28,810 bases of DNA from a virus, in the IMG/VR virus record IMGVR_UViG_3300034682_000143, positions 1 through 28,810 of that record; one strand, written 5' to 3'. A program made the position numbers and the translations under genes. Within the stretch, counting starts at the first letter, position 1; every line of letters begins with the position of its first letter. Positions 1 through 7,633 of the stretch are shown here, piece by piece. The notes under the pieces are model-generated. The model saw only the letters and a program-made list of their open reading frames with translations. It ran no database searches and had not been told where the DNA came from.

Positions 1-186
1 AAAGTCCTCCCTGCGTCCGCTGATGGCCGGCAGCAGCCCGTCGTTGCCTGATGGATCCAACCCCTCCGCTGCTATAGTGCAGTCGGCTTCTGACGTTCAG
101 TGCAGCCGTCTTCTGAAAACGACACCCTGCCTGTTATGTCCTTCAAAAACTCAAAAGTGATTAGACATCGGTAATGCTTGCCTGCT
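1..186. other. Non-coding leader upstream of the terminase genes
   Basis: I see no convincing gene in this stretch: the only open frames are short, lack a ribosome binding site and do not resemble anything I know. It holds an imperfect direct repeat (78-93 and 101-116). A TATAGT hexamer at 73-78 has no good -35 partner. In many tailed phages the packaging recognition site (cos or pac) lies beside or within the small terminase gene, so this is a plausible place for one, but no cohesive-end signature can be recognised by eye. Confidence 0.5.
78..116. repeat. Two-copy imperfect 16-bp direct repeat near terS
   Basis: TGCAGTCGGCTTCTGA at 78-93 and TGCAGCCGTCTTCTGA at 101-116 match at 14 of 16 positions with a 23-bp period. 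Small terminase rings of several phages bind direct repeats near terS, so these could be terminase recognition sites. That role is inference from position only. Confidence 0.4.
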
Positions 187-188
187 TG

Positions 189-207
189 ATCAGTAAGTGT
201 TTACTTA
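189..207 (+). promoter_or_regulatory. Palindromic intergenic element, copy 1 (before terminase block)
   Basis: The left arm GATCAGTAA (189) and right arm TTACT (201-205) flank the 4-bp centre GTGT. The element belongs to a family of six. TATTAT (206-211) abuts the right arm and is -10-like. Alternatively TTTACT (200-205) with an 18-bp spacer and TAAACT (224-229) could form a weak sigma70-type promoter. The copy lies 121 bp ahead of the terminase genes with a hairpin terminator in between. A regulator binding site is likely; whether it activates or represses is not visible. Confidence 0.65.
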
Positions 208-263
208 TTATGGAGGTTCGATCTAAACTGGCGCCGGAGATCTTAGGACTCCCTGTTCAGCTC

Positions 264-308
264 GGGGCGAGCCCCTCTTTTGAGGACTCCTCGCTCGCCC
301 CAATTTTT
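264..308 (+). terminator. Hairpin with T-tract in the terS leader
   Basis: GGGGCGAG (264-271) pairs with CTCGCCCC (294-301) and is followed by AATTTTT. The loop has an inner hairpin, CCTC-TTTT-GAGG (274-285). This is a good intrinsic terminator on the + strand. It could end an upstream transcript. If copy 1 of the palindromic element is part of a promoter, it could instead be an attenuator just before terS, which would call for antitermination. The octamer AGGACTCC occurs at 245-252 and again at 283-290, inside the hairpin. Confidence 0.65.
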
Positions 309-327
309 CCTATTCAGGATGGAGCAA

Positions 328-924
328 ATGGCCGATCCCAAGCGCAGGCTCACTCCCGGGGAGTGGGCGAAAGCAGAATCACTCTACGAGTCCGGCGAGT
401 TTAACCTTGAGCAGATCGCCGAGGAGTTTGGCGTTCACCCGATCACCGTTCAGCGCCACATGAAGGCCAACGGCATCGAGAAGGGCTCCAAAGCAGCCGA
501 GATCAAAGAAAAAGTCACCGAGAAGATGAAGGACGCGGCTGAAGAAGACGCATCTATCATCGCTCAGCGCATTCGCGAGACCAAAGAAGAGCACTACCGG
601 CTTAACCAGGCGATCGATAAGCGGATCGTCCGAGAGATGGTCGGTGTCGAGTCAGAAGGTCGCTCTATCGCAACGTCCCTCGGCGTCTTCAAGGCGCTGA
701 AAACTGCTGCCGAGACTCTGAAGCTGACCCGAGAGAACCGGTACACGGTGCTTGGCATTATCGACAACGACACCCTGGACGACGAACTGCCGACCCTCGA
801 GGTTAGAGACATGCTTGAGGAAGAGATCGAGTCGATCCGCGAGCAGCAGCGCCTCCAGGCTGAAGAGATGGGCCTCACAACGGACGAAGGTTACGATGAC
901 GACGCCCTGGAGGGTGCCGAGTAG
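328..924 (+). CDS. terS: Small terminase subunit (TerS)
   Basis: 198 aa. The DNA-recognition subunit of the packaging motor binds the phage packaging site and recruits the large subunit. Residues about 10-46 form a helix-turn-helix (core around LEQIAEEFGVHP), followed by a long charged helical region and an acidic tail, the usual plan for TerS proteins. The frame is open from 280, but I prefer ATG 328, with GGAG just upstream and the sequence MADPKRR; ATG 319 (MEQMADP) is the alternative. Its stop overlaps the GTG start of the large terminase by one base, so the two are probably translationally coupled. The call rests on the HTH, the size and the position beside an unmistakable TerL. Confidence 0.85.
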   Translation: MADPKRRLTPGEWAKAESLYESGEFNLEQIAEEFGVHPITVQRHMKANGIEKGSKAAEIKEKVTEKMKDAAEEDASIIAQRIRETKEEHYRLNQAIDKRIVREMVGVESEGRSIATSLGVFKALKTAAETLKLTRENRYTVLGIIDNDTLDDELPTLEVRDMLEEEIESIREQQRLQAEEMGLTTDEGYDDDALEGAE

Positions 925-2162
925 TGAGCTTCTCGATGGCCTTCCATCCGGCTCAGGGCAAGGTGGCCCGTTCGAGGGCTCGCTTTCGCGTGGTTGTAGC
1001 CGGTCGCCGGTTTGGAAAGACGCACCTTTGCCGCGGCCTCATGATCCGGGAGGCCGCTCGCAAGCCTAAGCAGCGTATTTGGTATATCGCGCCGTCCTTC
1101 CGCATGGCGAAACAGATCATGTGGCGGGATCTTGTGGCGGTCATTCCAAAGTCCTGGCTGGCCAGAAAGCCCAACGAGACGGAGCTTACGCTGTTCCTGC
1201 GGAACGGCACCGAGATCAGCTGTAAGGGCGCGGACAACCCAGACTCGCTGCGCGGCGTTGGTCTGGATTTCGTTGTTCTGGACGAGTACCAGGATATGCG
1301 GCCGGAGGTGTGGGAGGAGTGTATCCGCCCAACATTGGCAAGCACCAACGGGCGAGCCGTTTTTATCGGTACGCCAAAATCCTTCAACCTCCTCTATGAC
1401 GCCTATATCAAGGGGCAGGATGAAACCTTGCCGATGTGGGAGAGCTGGCAGTTCCCAACTATCACCTCCCCCTTCATCCCTGCATACGAGATCGACCAGG
1501 CTCGAAAAGACATGGACCCTCGAACCTTCCGGCAGGAGTTCGAGGCTTCTTTCGAGAGTGTGTCCGGTCGCGTTTACTATCCGTTCGACCGGCGAACCCA
1601 CGTTCGGAACGACGTCAAGTTCGACCCGAAACTGCCAATTTGGGTCGGTATGGACTTCAACATTGACCCGATGTCTATGGTTGTCATGCAGCCACAGACC
1701 AATGGGCAGATCTGGATCGTGGATGAGATCGTGCAGTTCTCTTCCAACGTTGACGAGGCCGCAAGTGAGCTGGCCCGCCGATATTGGAGGCACATGGATC
1801 AGATCACTATCTACCCCGACCCTGCCGGCAAGGCCAGACAGCATGCCCGAGGAGAGTCCTCTCTGGATATCCTTCGCGATCACGGGTTCAAGAGGATCAA
1901 GTTCCGGCGCAAGCACCCGGCTATCGATGACCGAGTGAACGCCGTCAACAGGAAGCTGCTGAGTGCGGAAGGCCATATCGGTATGTTTGTCGCCCCGCAT
2001 TGTCACCAAACGATTATCTCCTTTGAGCAGACCATGTATCAGGAGGGATCGCGTGAGATCAACAAGGCCATGTCCGTCGAGCACGTTACCGACGCGCTTG
2101 GTTACTGCATCGAGATGGAGTTCCCTGTACGGAAAATCTTCATTGCTGGGGTTTCATTGTGA
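924..2162 (+). CDS. terL: Large terminase subunit (TerL), ATPase and nuclease
   Basis: 412 aa. This motor protein translocates DNA into the prohead and cuts concatemers. The N-terminal ATPase has a Walker A motif GRRFGKT (27-33), Walker B ending VVLDEYQ (D120, E121) and a coupling motif FIGTPKS near 150. The C-terminal RNase H-like nuclease shows the expected acidic residues D244 (GMDFN), D299 (YPDPAG) and D390 (TDALGY). The length is normal for the family. The start is GTG 924, which overlaps the terS stop and has GGAGGG about 9 bases upstream; ATG 936 is possible. No key residue is missing. Confidence 0.97.
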   Translation: MSFSMAFHPAQGKVARSRARFRVVVAGRRFGKTHLCRGLMIREAARKPKQRIWYIAPSFRMAKQIMWRDLVAVIPKSWLARKPNETELTLFLRNGTEISCKGADNPDSLRGVGLDFVVLDEYQDMRPEVWEECIRPTLASTNGRAVFIGTPKSFNLLYDAYIKGQDETLPMWESWQFPTITSPFIPAYEIDQARKDMDPRTFRQEFEASFESVSGRVYYPFDRRTHVRNDVKFDPKLPIWVGMDFNIDPMSMVVMQPQTNGQIWIVDEIVQFSSNVDEAASELARRYWRHMDQITIYPDPAGKARQHARGESSLDILRDHGFKRIKFRRKHPAIDDRVNAVNRKLLSAEGHIGMFVAPHCHQTIISFEQTMYQEGSREINKAMSVEHVTDALGYCIEMEFPVRKIFIAGVSL

Positions 2163-2169
2163 TTGCATG

Positions 2170-2188
2170 GTCAGTAAATACTTACTAA
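2170..2188 (+). promoter_or_regulatory. Palindromic intergenic element, copy 2 (before portal)
   Basis: GGTCAGTAA (2169-2177), centre ATAC, then TTACT (2182-2186). TAAAAT (2186-2191), overlapping the right arm, is -10-like and is followed by the 6-bp palindrome GGCGCC. The element lies in the 56-bp gap between the terminase and portal genes. Confidence 0.65.
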
Positions 2189-2218
2189 AATGGCGCCGTA
2201 ATGTAGGAGAAGGTACAG

Positions 2219-3736
2219 TTGGACAAAAAAATTCTCTTCGAAATGCTTCAACGCCGGCACCCTGAATACTCAGGGATGCTTGAGCATTGGGATTTTTTGA
2301 AGGCTACCTATGAGGGTGGCAGAGATTGGTTTGCCAAAAACATCTTCCCCTACATGAAAGAAGGCCAGGGCGAGTTCCAAGATCGCGTGAAGCGGGCTTA
2401 CCGTTTCAACCACTCTCGAGAAGTGGTCGATCTTGTGAACAAGTACACCTTCAAGGGTGAAATCCGCAGACGAGAGCAGGATGCGCCTGAGTGCATCCGT
2501 AAGTTCTGGGGTGCCTCCACTCGAAAACGCGCCAGTATCGACACCTACATGCGATACATCTCCAAGCTGGCCAGCGTGTACGGCCGGATTTGGGTTGTGG
2601 TCGATAGTGTGGTTGAGAGACAGGGTGAGTCACTGGCCGAGACCAAGTCTCAGGTTTATTCATACGAAGTGCCTCCCCAGGATGTACTGGATCTCGCAGT
2701 TGATGAAGACGGCGATCTTCGCTGGATTCTGATCCGCGAGCGTGTGCGTGACGATTCTGACCCGTTCGTCAGTTCGGGCGATGTCAGCTATCGGTATCGA
2801 CTGTGGACAAGAGAGGAATGGTTCCTTTTCTCCGTTCATTTCATCGACAAGGGGAAAGGGTTCGAGCTCGGTAACGTCGAGTTCACTATCCAGACTGACG
2901 TTCACGGGCTTGGCGTAGTGCCGGTTATCTGGGTTGACCATATGATCAGCGAGGGCATTTACACCGCCCCTAGCCTGATCGGTGATATTGCCTACCTAGA
3001 CCGAGCCTGCGCCAACTACTTGAGCAACCTGGACGCGATTATCCAGGATCAGACCTTCTCCCAGCTGGCTATTCCCGCGCAGAGCCTTCTGCCCGGGGAC
3101 GATGGCCACAACAAGGTTCTGGAAGCCGGCACCAAGCGCATCTTCACCTTTGATGGAGCGGAAGGCGGCAAGCCTTTCTTCCTGTCCCCTGATCCAAAGC
3201 AGGCGGAGCTGATCATTACCAGCATCAAGCAGATCATCAACGAGATCTACCACTCGGTAGGTGTTGCTGGTGAGCGCACGAAGCAGGACAACAGCTCTGG
3301 GATCGATAACAGCTCAGGCGTGGCCAAGGCCTACGATTTTGAGCGCGTTAACTCCCTGCTTGTGAACAAAGCCGCCTCGCTTGAGCTCGCAGAATTGCAG
3401 ATGCTCAAGCTGGTCTGTAAATGGTCTGGCGACCAGCACGAAGTCGCCATGTCAGGGCCGGAGCGGCTTGTTCATTACCCGCGCAATTTCGACACCAGAA
3501 CTCTCTATGACGAACTGGATATTTCAGGTCGCATCGAGATGCTAACCGCCCCCATCGAGTTGAAGCGCTACCAGCTTAAGCAGGTGGTCTCCAAGCTGTA
3601 TCCGTACATCTCTGATAAGGATCGCAAGGAGATTGAGTCCGCTATCGACGAGATGGACGACGCGGTTGCTTCAATGCTGTCTGGATTTGACGCAACCAAC
3701 AAACCAACCAAGGAAGATAACAACCAAGGAAACTAG
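2219..3736 (+). CDS. Portal protein
   Basis: 505 aa. The portal ring at the unique capsid vertex is the channel for DNA and the docking site for terminase and then for connectors. The size, the position immediately after TerL and before the scaffold and capsid genes, and the general character (mixed alpha/beta, helical C-terminal half with a segment rich in SSG and Asn near 355-370) fit siphophage portals. I do not see a motif that would assign a subfamily. The start is TTG 2219, with GGAG at 2206-2209 and AAGG at 2210-2213; ATG 2243 would shorten it by 8 residues. The acidic and Asn-rich tail (EDNNQGN) is unstructured-looking. Confidence 0.88.
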   Translation: MDKKILFEMLQRRHPEYSGMLEHWDFLKATYEGGRDWFAKNIFPYMKEGQGEFQDRVKRAYRFNHSREVVDLVNKYTFKGEIRRREQDAPECIRKFWGASTRKRASIDTYMRYISKLASVYGRIWVVVDSVVERQGESLAETKSQVYSYEVPPQDVLDLAVDEDGDLRWILIRERVRDDSDPFVSSGDVSYRYRLWTREEWFLFSVHFIDKGKGFELGNVEFTIQTDVHGLGVVPVIWVDHMISEGIYTAPSLIGDIAYLDRACANYLSNLDAIIQDQTFSQLAIPAQSLLPGDDGHNKVLEAGTKRIFTFDGAEGGKPFFLSPDPKQAELIITSIKQIINEIYHSVGVAGERTKQDNSSGIDNSSGVAKAYDFERVNSLLVNKAASLELAELQMLKLVCKWSGDQHEVAMSGPERLVHYPRNFDTRTLYDELDISGRIEMLTAPIELKRYQLKQVVSKLYPYISDKDRKEIESAIDEMDDAVASMLSGFDATNKPTKEDNNQGN

Positions 3737-3813
3737 GAAGTTATCAACCAAGGTTCAAAGCAGTAAAGACCGGCCGAGAGACAGGCCAAAGATAGCCAAG
3801 AGAGAGGCTTACC
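3737..3813. other. Gap between portal and scaffold with short repeats and a half-site
   Basis: The octamer AACCAAGG occurs three times across the end of the portal gene and the gap (3706, 3722 and 3746). CAGTAA at 3761-3766 matches one arm of the palindromic element, but no second arm follows. GAGAGAGG upstream of ATG 3814 serves as the ribosome binding site. I see no promoter or terminator. Confidence 0.4.
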
Positions 3814-4668
3814 ATGAAATTTCGTAACCAATTCCTGAAGTACATGACTCCAGCCGGCGAAGACGGTGCCGCATCCGGTGGCTCTACCGGTGCGGACGGC
3901 GCAGATGCCAACGTTGACCACAACAAGGGCAACGACGGCAACGGCAAGCCCTCTGATCGTGAGGCGCAGTTGCTCAAGGAGTCCATGAGCCGCAAGGAAA
4001 AGATCGGTCAGTTGGAGGCTCGACTGGCGGAGTTTGAGGGTATCGACCCCAAGGTTTTCCGCGAGATGCAGGAGCGCCTGCAAAAGCTGGATCAGCAGGA
4101 GCGTGAGCAAGCTAACGCTCGACTGATCGAGCAGGGTCGTTTCGATGAAGCCCTCAAGGCTATGCGCGATGAGCACGAAGGTGTCTTGGCGCAGATTCGC
4201 GCCCAATCCGGTGCGGAGCTGCAGTCCGTGGCAAAGGAGCGCGATGAGCTCCGCAACCAAGTCACATCGTTCCAAAAGCAGATCGAAGACCTGACCATCG
4301 GTGCGGCCTTTAGCAACTCCTCTTTCATCCGTGAGGAGCTTGTCCAGGCCATGAATCCCGAGCGTAGCCGCCGCCTGTATGGCGACCACTTCGACATCGT
4401 GGATGGCAAGGTTGTTGGTTACGACAAGCCGCGTGGCCAAGAGGGTCGAGCCCCTCTGGTCGATAAGGACGGCCAACCCGTCTCGTTCGATGAGGCGTTC
4501 AAGCGTGTTTTGTCCGCTCAGAGCGACTATGAAAGCCTGATCCGCTCCAACGTTAAGTCTGGCGCCGGTTCTGGTACTCGCACCGACAAGGCTGCTGATC
4601 CCACCAAGGCTATCGGCCAGGGTGTCAGCCGCATTGAGGCTGCTCTGAATAAGCAAAGCGCCAAGTAA
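3814..4668 (+). CDS. Capsid scaffolding protein
   Basis: 284 aa. Scaffolding proteins guide capsid shell assembly and leave before packaging. Residues 15-50 are Gly/Asp/Ala-rich and flexible. Residues about 50-165 are highly charged and predicted as continuous coiled coil (KEKIGQLEARLAEFEG, then Q/E/R-rich). The C-terminal part is mixed, with a basic, Gly/Ser-rich tail. The gene lies between portal and major capsid protein, where the scaffold is normally found. No serine-protease motif is visible, so it is not an obvious protease-scaffold fusion. The frame and composition leave little doubt about coding; the function rests on position and coiled-coil character. Confidence 0.8.
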   Translation: MKFRNQFLKYMTPAGEDGAASGGSTGADGADANVDHNKGNDGNGKPSDREAQLLKESMSRKEKIGQLEARLAEFEGIDPKVFREMQERLQKLDQQEREQANARLIEQGRFDEALKAMRDEHEGVLAQIRAQSGAELQSVAKERDELRNQVTSFQKQIEDLTIGAAFSNSSFIREELVQAMNPERSRRLYGDHFDIVDGKVVGYDKPRGQEGRAPLVDKDGQPVSFDEAFKRVLSAQSDYESLIRSNVKSGAGSGTRTDKAADPTKAIGQGVSRIEAALNKQSAK

Positions 4669-4676
4669 CGCTTTTT
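4655..4676 (+). terminator. Weak terminator-like hairpin at the end of the scaffold gene
   Basis: AAAGCG (4655-4660) pairs with CGCTTT (4669-4674) across an 8-base loop and runs into TTTTTA. The stem is short, so it would be partial at best. It overlaps the scaffold stop codon. Confidence 0.35.
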
Positions 4677-4690
4677 ATCGGCGAGGCATG

Positions 4691-4709
4691 ATCAGTAAAT
4701 GTTTACTGT
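4691..4709 (+). promoter_or_regulatory. Palindromic intergenic element, copy 3 (before major capsid)
   Basis: GATCAGTAA (4690-4698), centre ATGT, then TTACTG (4703-4708). It lies 28 bp ahead of the capsid start codon. Unlike the other copies it has no -10-like hexamer just downstream, which argues that the element itself is a protein-binding site and not simply part of a promoter. Confidence 0.65.
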
Positions 4710-4735
4710 TGCTCACTCGTAAGGAGAAATGAAAC

Positions 4736-5635
4736 ATGCCATTGCTGCGTGAAGAGGCCGCGAAGCTGTCCCAAGAAGACATGCTGCGCGGCGTGATTGA
4801 AGAGTTCATCAACAAGGATGACCTGTTCGGCATTCTGCCGTTCGCCCCTACCACCGGTAAGGCGCTTGTTTACCATCGCGAGAAAACTCTGGCGACCGGT
4901 GACTGGCTTGATCCGAACGATGAAGTGAAGGAAGGCGCGTCCACCTTCGACGAAGTGACCACCCAGCTCCGCATTCTGATCGGCGACGTCGATGTGGATA
5001 AATTCCTGGATGGCACCATGTCCAATGTGAACAGCCAGAAGGCCATCCAGATCGCGTCCAAGCTGAAGGGTATGCGGACTCAGTTCCAAGATGCCCTGAT
5101 CAACGGCACCCAGGCCAAGAAGCAATTCGACGGCCTGAACGCTCTGGTGAACGCCAATCAGATCATCGATGCGAAGGGCTACGACATGGGCTTCTCCATG
5201 TTCGACGAGCTGACCGATGCTGTGAAGCTGGGCGCTGACTGCCTGATGATGCGCTCCGAGCACGTTCGTGCCTACAAGGCCATGCTGCGCCTGATGGGCG
5301 GCAACAACGGCGGCATGATCCAGCTGCCGAACTTCGATCGCCCGATCCTGGCCCACGACGGTGTGCCGATTCTGGTGAACGACTTCATCCAGAAGAAGGA
5401 CGGCAAGGCCGACATCTTCGCCTTCCACCTGGATGAGAACAGCGGTCTGCACGGCCTGTTCGCGTCGAACCATCCGGCCGGCTTCGCCATCGAAGATCTG
5501 GGCACCGTCCAGAACAAAGATGCGACCCGTACCCGTATCAAGATGTACGTGGGCATGGCGCTGAAGGCTACTCACGCACTGGCCAAACTGTCCAACGTCA
5601 AGCTGCCTGGCGCTGCTCCGGCGACTGGCGGTTGA
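4736..5635 (+). CDS. Major capsid protein (HK97-like fold expected)
   Basis: 299 aa. It forms the icosahedral shell. Position after the scaffold, length near 300 residues, an N-terminal helical segment (LREEAAKLSQEDM) and a long alpha/beta body ending in a strand-rich segment fit compact HK97-fold capsid proteins that need no delta domain because a separate scaffold is present. A strong AAGGAG (4721-4726) precedes ATG. Codon choice is markedly more uniform than in neighbours (CTG, GGC, AAC, ATC favoured), as expected for the most abundant virion protein. The gene ends with adjacent stops TGA TAG. Confidence 0.88.
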   Translation: MPLLREEAAKLSQEDMLRGVIEEFINKDDLFGILPFAPTTGKALVYHREKTLATGDWLDPNDEVKEGASTFDEVTTQLRILIGDVDVDKFLDGTMSNVNSQKAIQIASKLKGMRTQFQDALINGTQAKKQFDGLNALVNANQIIDAKGYDMGFSMFDELTDAVKLGADCLMMRSEHVRAYKAMLRLMGGNNGGMIQLPNFDRPILAHDGVPILVNDFIQKKDGKADIFAFHLDENSGLHGLFASNHPAGFAIEDLGTVQNKDATRTRIKMYVGMALKATHALAKLSNVKLPGAAPATGG

Positions 5636-5645
5636 TAGTGACAAA

Positions 5646-5665
5646 CAGGGGGCTTCGGCCCCCTG
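5646..5665 (+). terminator. Perfect UUCG hairpin after the capsid gene
   Basis: CAGGGGGC (5646-5653), TTCG loop, GCCCCCTG (5658-5665). An 8-bp GC stem with a UUCG tetraloop is extremely stable. No T-tract follows, so it is more likely an mRNA-stabilising 3' structure or a partial transcription brake that raises capsid expression over downstream connectors than a full terminator. Confidence 0.6.
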
Positions 5666-5685
5666 AGCCATGCAGGAGATTCACC

Positions 5686-6159
5686 ATGAAGACCCATTTC
5701 AAAGTCAAGCTGACCGGCCCCTACGCTGGGTTCTCTGGCCTGTTGTTCGGTCGGTTTGCATTCGAAAACGGCGTTTCTGTTACCAAGCTCCACTTCCTCG
5801 AGGCTCAGCTGCTCGCTTCGGAGGCCCGCGGCCTTTCGATGCTCGATGAAAGCGGCAAAGAAGAGGGCCCTGTCTACCCGGGTGCCATGCCTCTTGCAGA
5901 GTTGGAGCCAGGAGAGATGGTCGTGACGCTGCGTGACGAGACCGAGAGCGCAGATCGGATCGAAGTGACCGTTGTGACCGCTATCGGCGAAGAACAGCGG
6001 GAGGTGATCGACCTCACTGACATTCCCGATCGAGCTGGCCTTGAGGCTATCGCAGACAAAGAGGGCATGTCCGGCCTCCGAGTCATTGCGGATCGCCTTG
6101 GTGTCCGCGCCAAGAGCATTCCGGTGCTGATCGACAAGATCCTTGAGAAGCGAGGCTGA
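5686..6159 (+). CDS. Putative head or capsid accessory protein with C-terminal SAP/HeH-like motif
   Basis: 157 aa; function not recognised with confidence. The N-terminal 100 residues look beta-rich. Residues about 118-157 read as a small helix-extended loop-helix (LEAIADKEGMSGLRVIADRL then a second helix SIPVLIDKILEKRG), the pattern of SAP/HeH-type domains often found at the ends of phage head proteins placed right after the capsid gene. The start is ATG 5686, with AGGAG at 5673-5677; the frame is open further upstream but would include the UUCG hairpin. It could be a capsid decoration or head-completion protein. Confidence 0.6.
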   Translation: MKTHFKVKLTGPYAGFSGLLFGRFAFENGVSVTKLHFLEAQLLASEARGLSMLDESGKEEGPVYPGAMPLAELEPGEMVVTLRDETESADRIEVTVVTAIGEEQREVIDLTDIPDRAGLEAIADKEGMSGLRVIADRLGVRAKSIPVLIDKILEKRG

Positions 6160-6163
6160 TCGC

Positions 6164-6937
6164 ATGTTCAAGACGATTCAGGCAAATACCGAGCTGACGC
6201 TGACTATTCCGTTCGAGATCGACGGCGAGCCCGTTGCTGACGTCCATTCTGTCGAGTGGAGTGTCTTCAATGAGTTTGGTCAGGCGTCGGAAACAGGCAT
6301 GGCTGCACCGGAGGCGGGCGCCAATTCCATCTCCGTGGTTATCCCTGCAAAGGCGAACGTTGCTGAGCGCGGGCGCCCATACACCACGTATGAGTTGGCC
6401 TACACCCTCGTCACCAAGTCAGGTCGTCTCGAATCAAGTCTCGTATTTCAGGTTGAGAGCGCTGATGCGTTTGTCGAGCCGAACAATACCCTCGTCTCGC
6501 CGCTTCGTGCGTTGTCGATTCTGCGAGAGATCCCCAACCTCGCCAGCTTTGCAGCCGCGACCAGAGAGGATCAGAAGGTGGCCCTGCTTTGCGCTCACAA
6601 CGCCATTGCTTCCTTGCCTCTGAACCCCAAGGCGTTCCCATTTGTAAGAGAGAACGAGCCATTCACATCGATCTCCCAACTGACCAAGGAAATGTGGGAG
6701 CAGCTCGATCGGCGAGTTGTTTCGGACTTCCAGGCCGCTCAGGTGATCGAGGCGAACAATCTCTTGGGCACCACCGAGTTCAAGACCTTGCGAGAAGCAG
6801 GAGTGCTCTCTTACACGGTCGGAGAGGTTAAGCAGTTCCTCAGTTCCAATCGCCCGCTTGAGCTTGGCCTGTGTCGGGACGCGATGCGCCGTATCGGGCG
6901 TTATCTGGATACCGTCAGGAGACTCGGTCGTGCTTGA
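6164..6937 (+). CDS. Putative head-tail connector (adaptor) with an extra N-terminal beta domain
   Basis: 257 aa. Residues 1-115 are beta-strand-rich and resemble a small immunoglobulin-like or decoration domain. From about 120 the protein becomes helical (LRALSILREIPNLASF, then alpha helices), as in head-tail adaptor proteins that dock under the portal. Classical adaptors are about 100-150 residues, so this looks like an added N-terminal domain. ATG 6164 lies 4 bases after the previous stop and within reach of GAGG in that gene's end. The adaptor assignment depends on gene order and on the helical half; no signature motif is visible. Confidence 0.55.
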   Translation: MFKTIQANTELTLTIPFEIDGEPVADVHSVEWSVFNEFGQASETGMAAPEAGANSISVVIPAKANVAERGRPYTTYELAYTLVTKSGRLESSLVFQVESADAFVEPNNTLVSPLRALSILREIPNLASFAAATREDQKVALLCAHNAIASLPLNPKAFPFVRENEPFTSISQLTKEMWEQLDRRVVSDFQAAQVIEANNLLGTTEFKTLREAGVLSYTVGEVKQFLSSNRPLELGLCRDAMRRIGRYLDTVRRLGRA

Positions 6938-7631
6938 CCAGAAGGCTGCTGCCCAGCTCGTTATCCAACCGGTCGTGTCTGCTTGCCACGAGATCGTCGG
7001 CATGGTCTCAAGCGAGATGAGCAACGGCTCTTCTCTCTCAAAGGCCGCGATTTCCAGGCTGCAGGTTCGCATCGTTCCGGTGGCGTCCAGGGCGGCCAGA
7101 GACTTCGCAGAATTGCTCGATAACCAGCTGCAGAGCGTAATCAAGTCTGAGAGTCATCGAGCAGAGCGAGAGCTGTCTGTGGCGCAGTCAGAATCGATGC
7201 TAGAGCGCTCCCCGTCTGTCTCTGCGATGCAAGAGAGAGTCGAAGCTGAGTTGAGAGCTTATGGTGTCGAGGGCGTCAGGATCCTGAACGCTATGAGCTC
7301 CCAGGCGATGGTAAACGCATCAGCAGGGCACCGAGCTCAAGCAGCGATGTCTCTGGCCAGAACCAGCGTAAACGGCCGGTTCTCGCGCTGGGCGAGCGGC
7401 AAGGTTGGGAATGGCCACTCTATCGTGCATCGTCTTTACCTCTGCACTGCAGAGTTGCTGATGATGGCAGGCGTGTCGGCTTATCTGGCCAAGGCCTCCA
7501 GTCTTGGCGTGATCCGCTTTCGGATCGATAACCCGGGCAAGCACGGCGATGGAGAGTCCTTCTCCCCTTCTTCTGTCCCGTATCGATACCTGCACCCGCA
7601 AAGCGGGGCGAAAGTGATTGCGGTGAGGTGA
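6930..7631 (+). CDS. Putative minor head or connector protein, unrecognised
   Basis: 233 aa, mostly alpha-helical in its first 170 residues and basic towards the C-terminus. I do not recognise a family. The GTG start at 6930 is supported by AGGAG at 6917-6921, 8 bases upstream, and gives an 8-base overlap with the preceding gene; the frame extends further upstream but that would read deep into the neighbour. Its place in the connector cassette, between the adaptor-like gene and the head-closure-like gene, makes a virion structural role likely. Confidence 0.6.
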   Translation: MLDQKAAAQLVIQPVVSACHEIVGMVSSEMSNGSSLSKAAISRLQVRIVPVASRAARDFAELLDNQLQSVIKSESHRAERELSVAQSESMLERSPSVSAMQERVEAELRAYGVEGVRILNAMSSQAMVNASAGHRAQAAMSLARTSVNGRFSRWASGKVGNGHSIVHRLYLCTAELLMMAGVSAYLAKASSLGVIRFRIDNPGKHGDGESFSPSSVPYRYLHPQSGAKVIAVR

Positions 7632-7633
7632 GC

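Noticed and set aside
174-404. Short plus-strand frame in the leader region
   Set aside because: It crosses the palindromic element and the terminator hairpin, overlaps terS, and lacks a ribosome binding site.
1132-1938. A 268-codon plus-strand frame within terL
   Set aside because: It lies entirely inside the terminase gene in another frame; its composition (Arg/Ser/Trp-rich) is that of a shifted frame.
891-2084. A 397-codon minus-strand frame over the large terminase
   Set aside because: The plus strand has all terminase motifs; the antisense product resembles nothing and stems from GC-rich codon bias.
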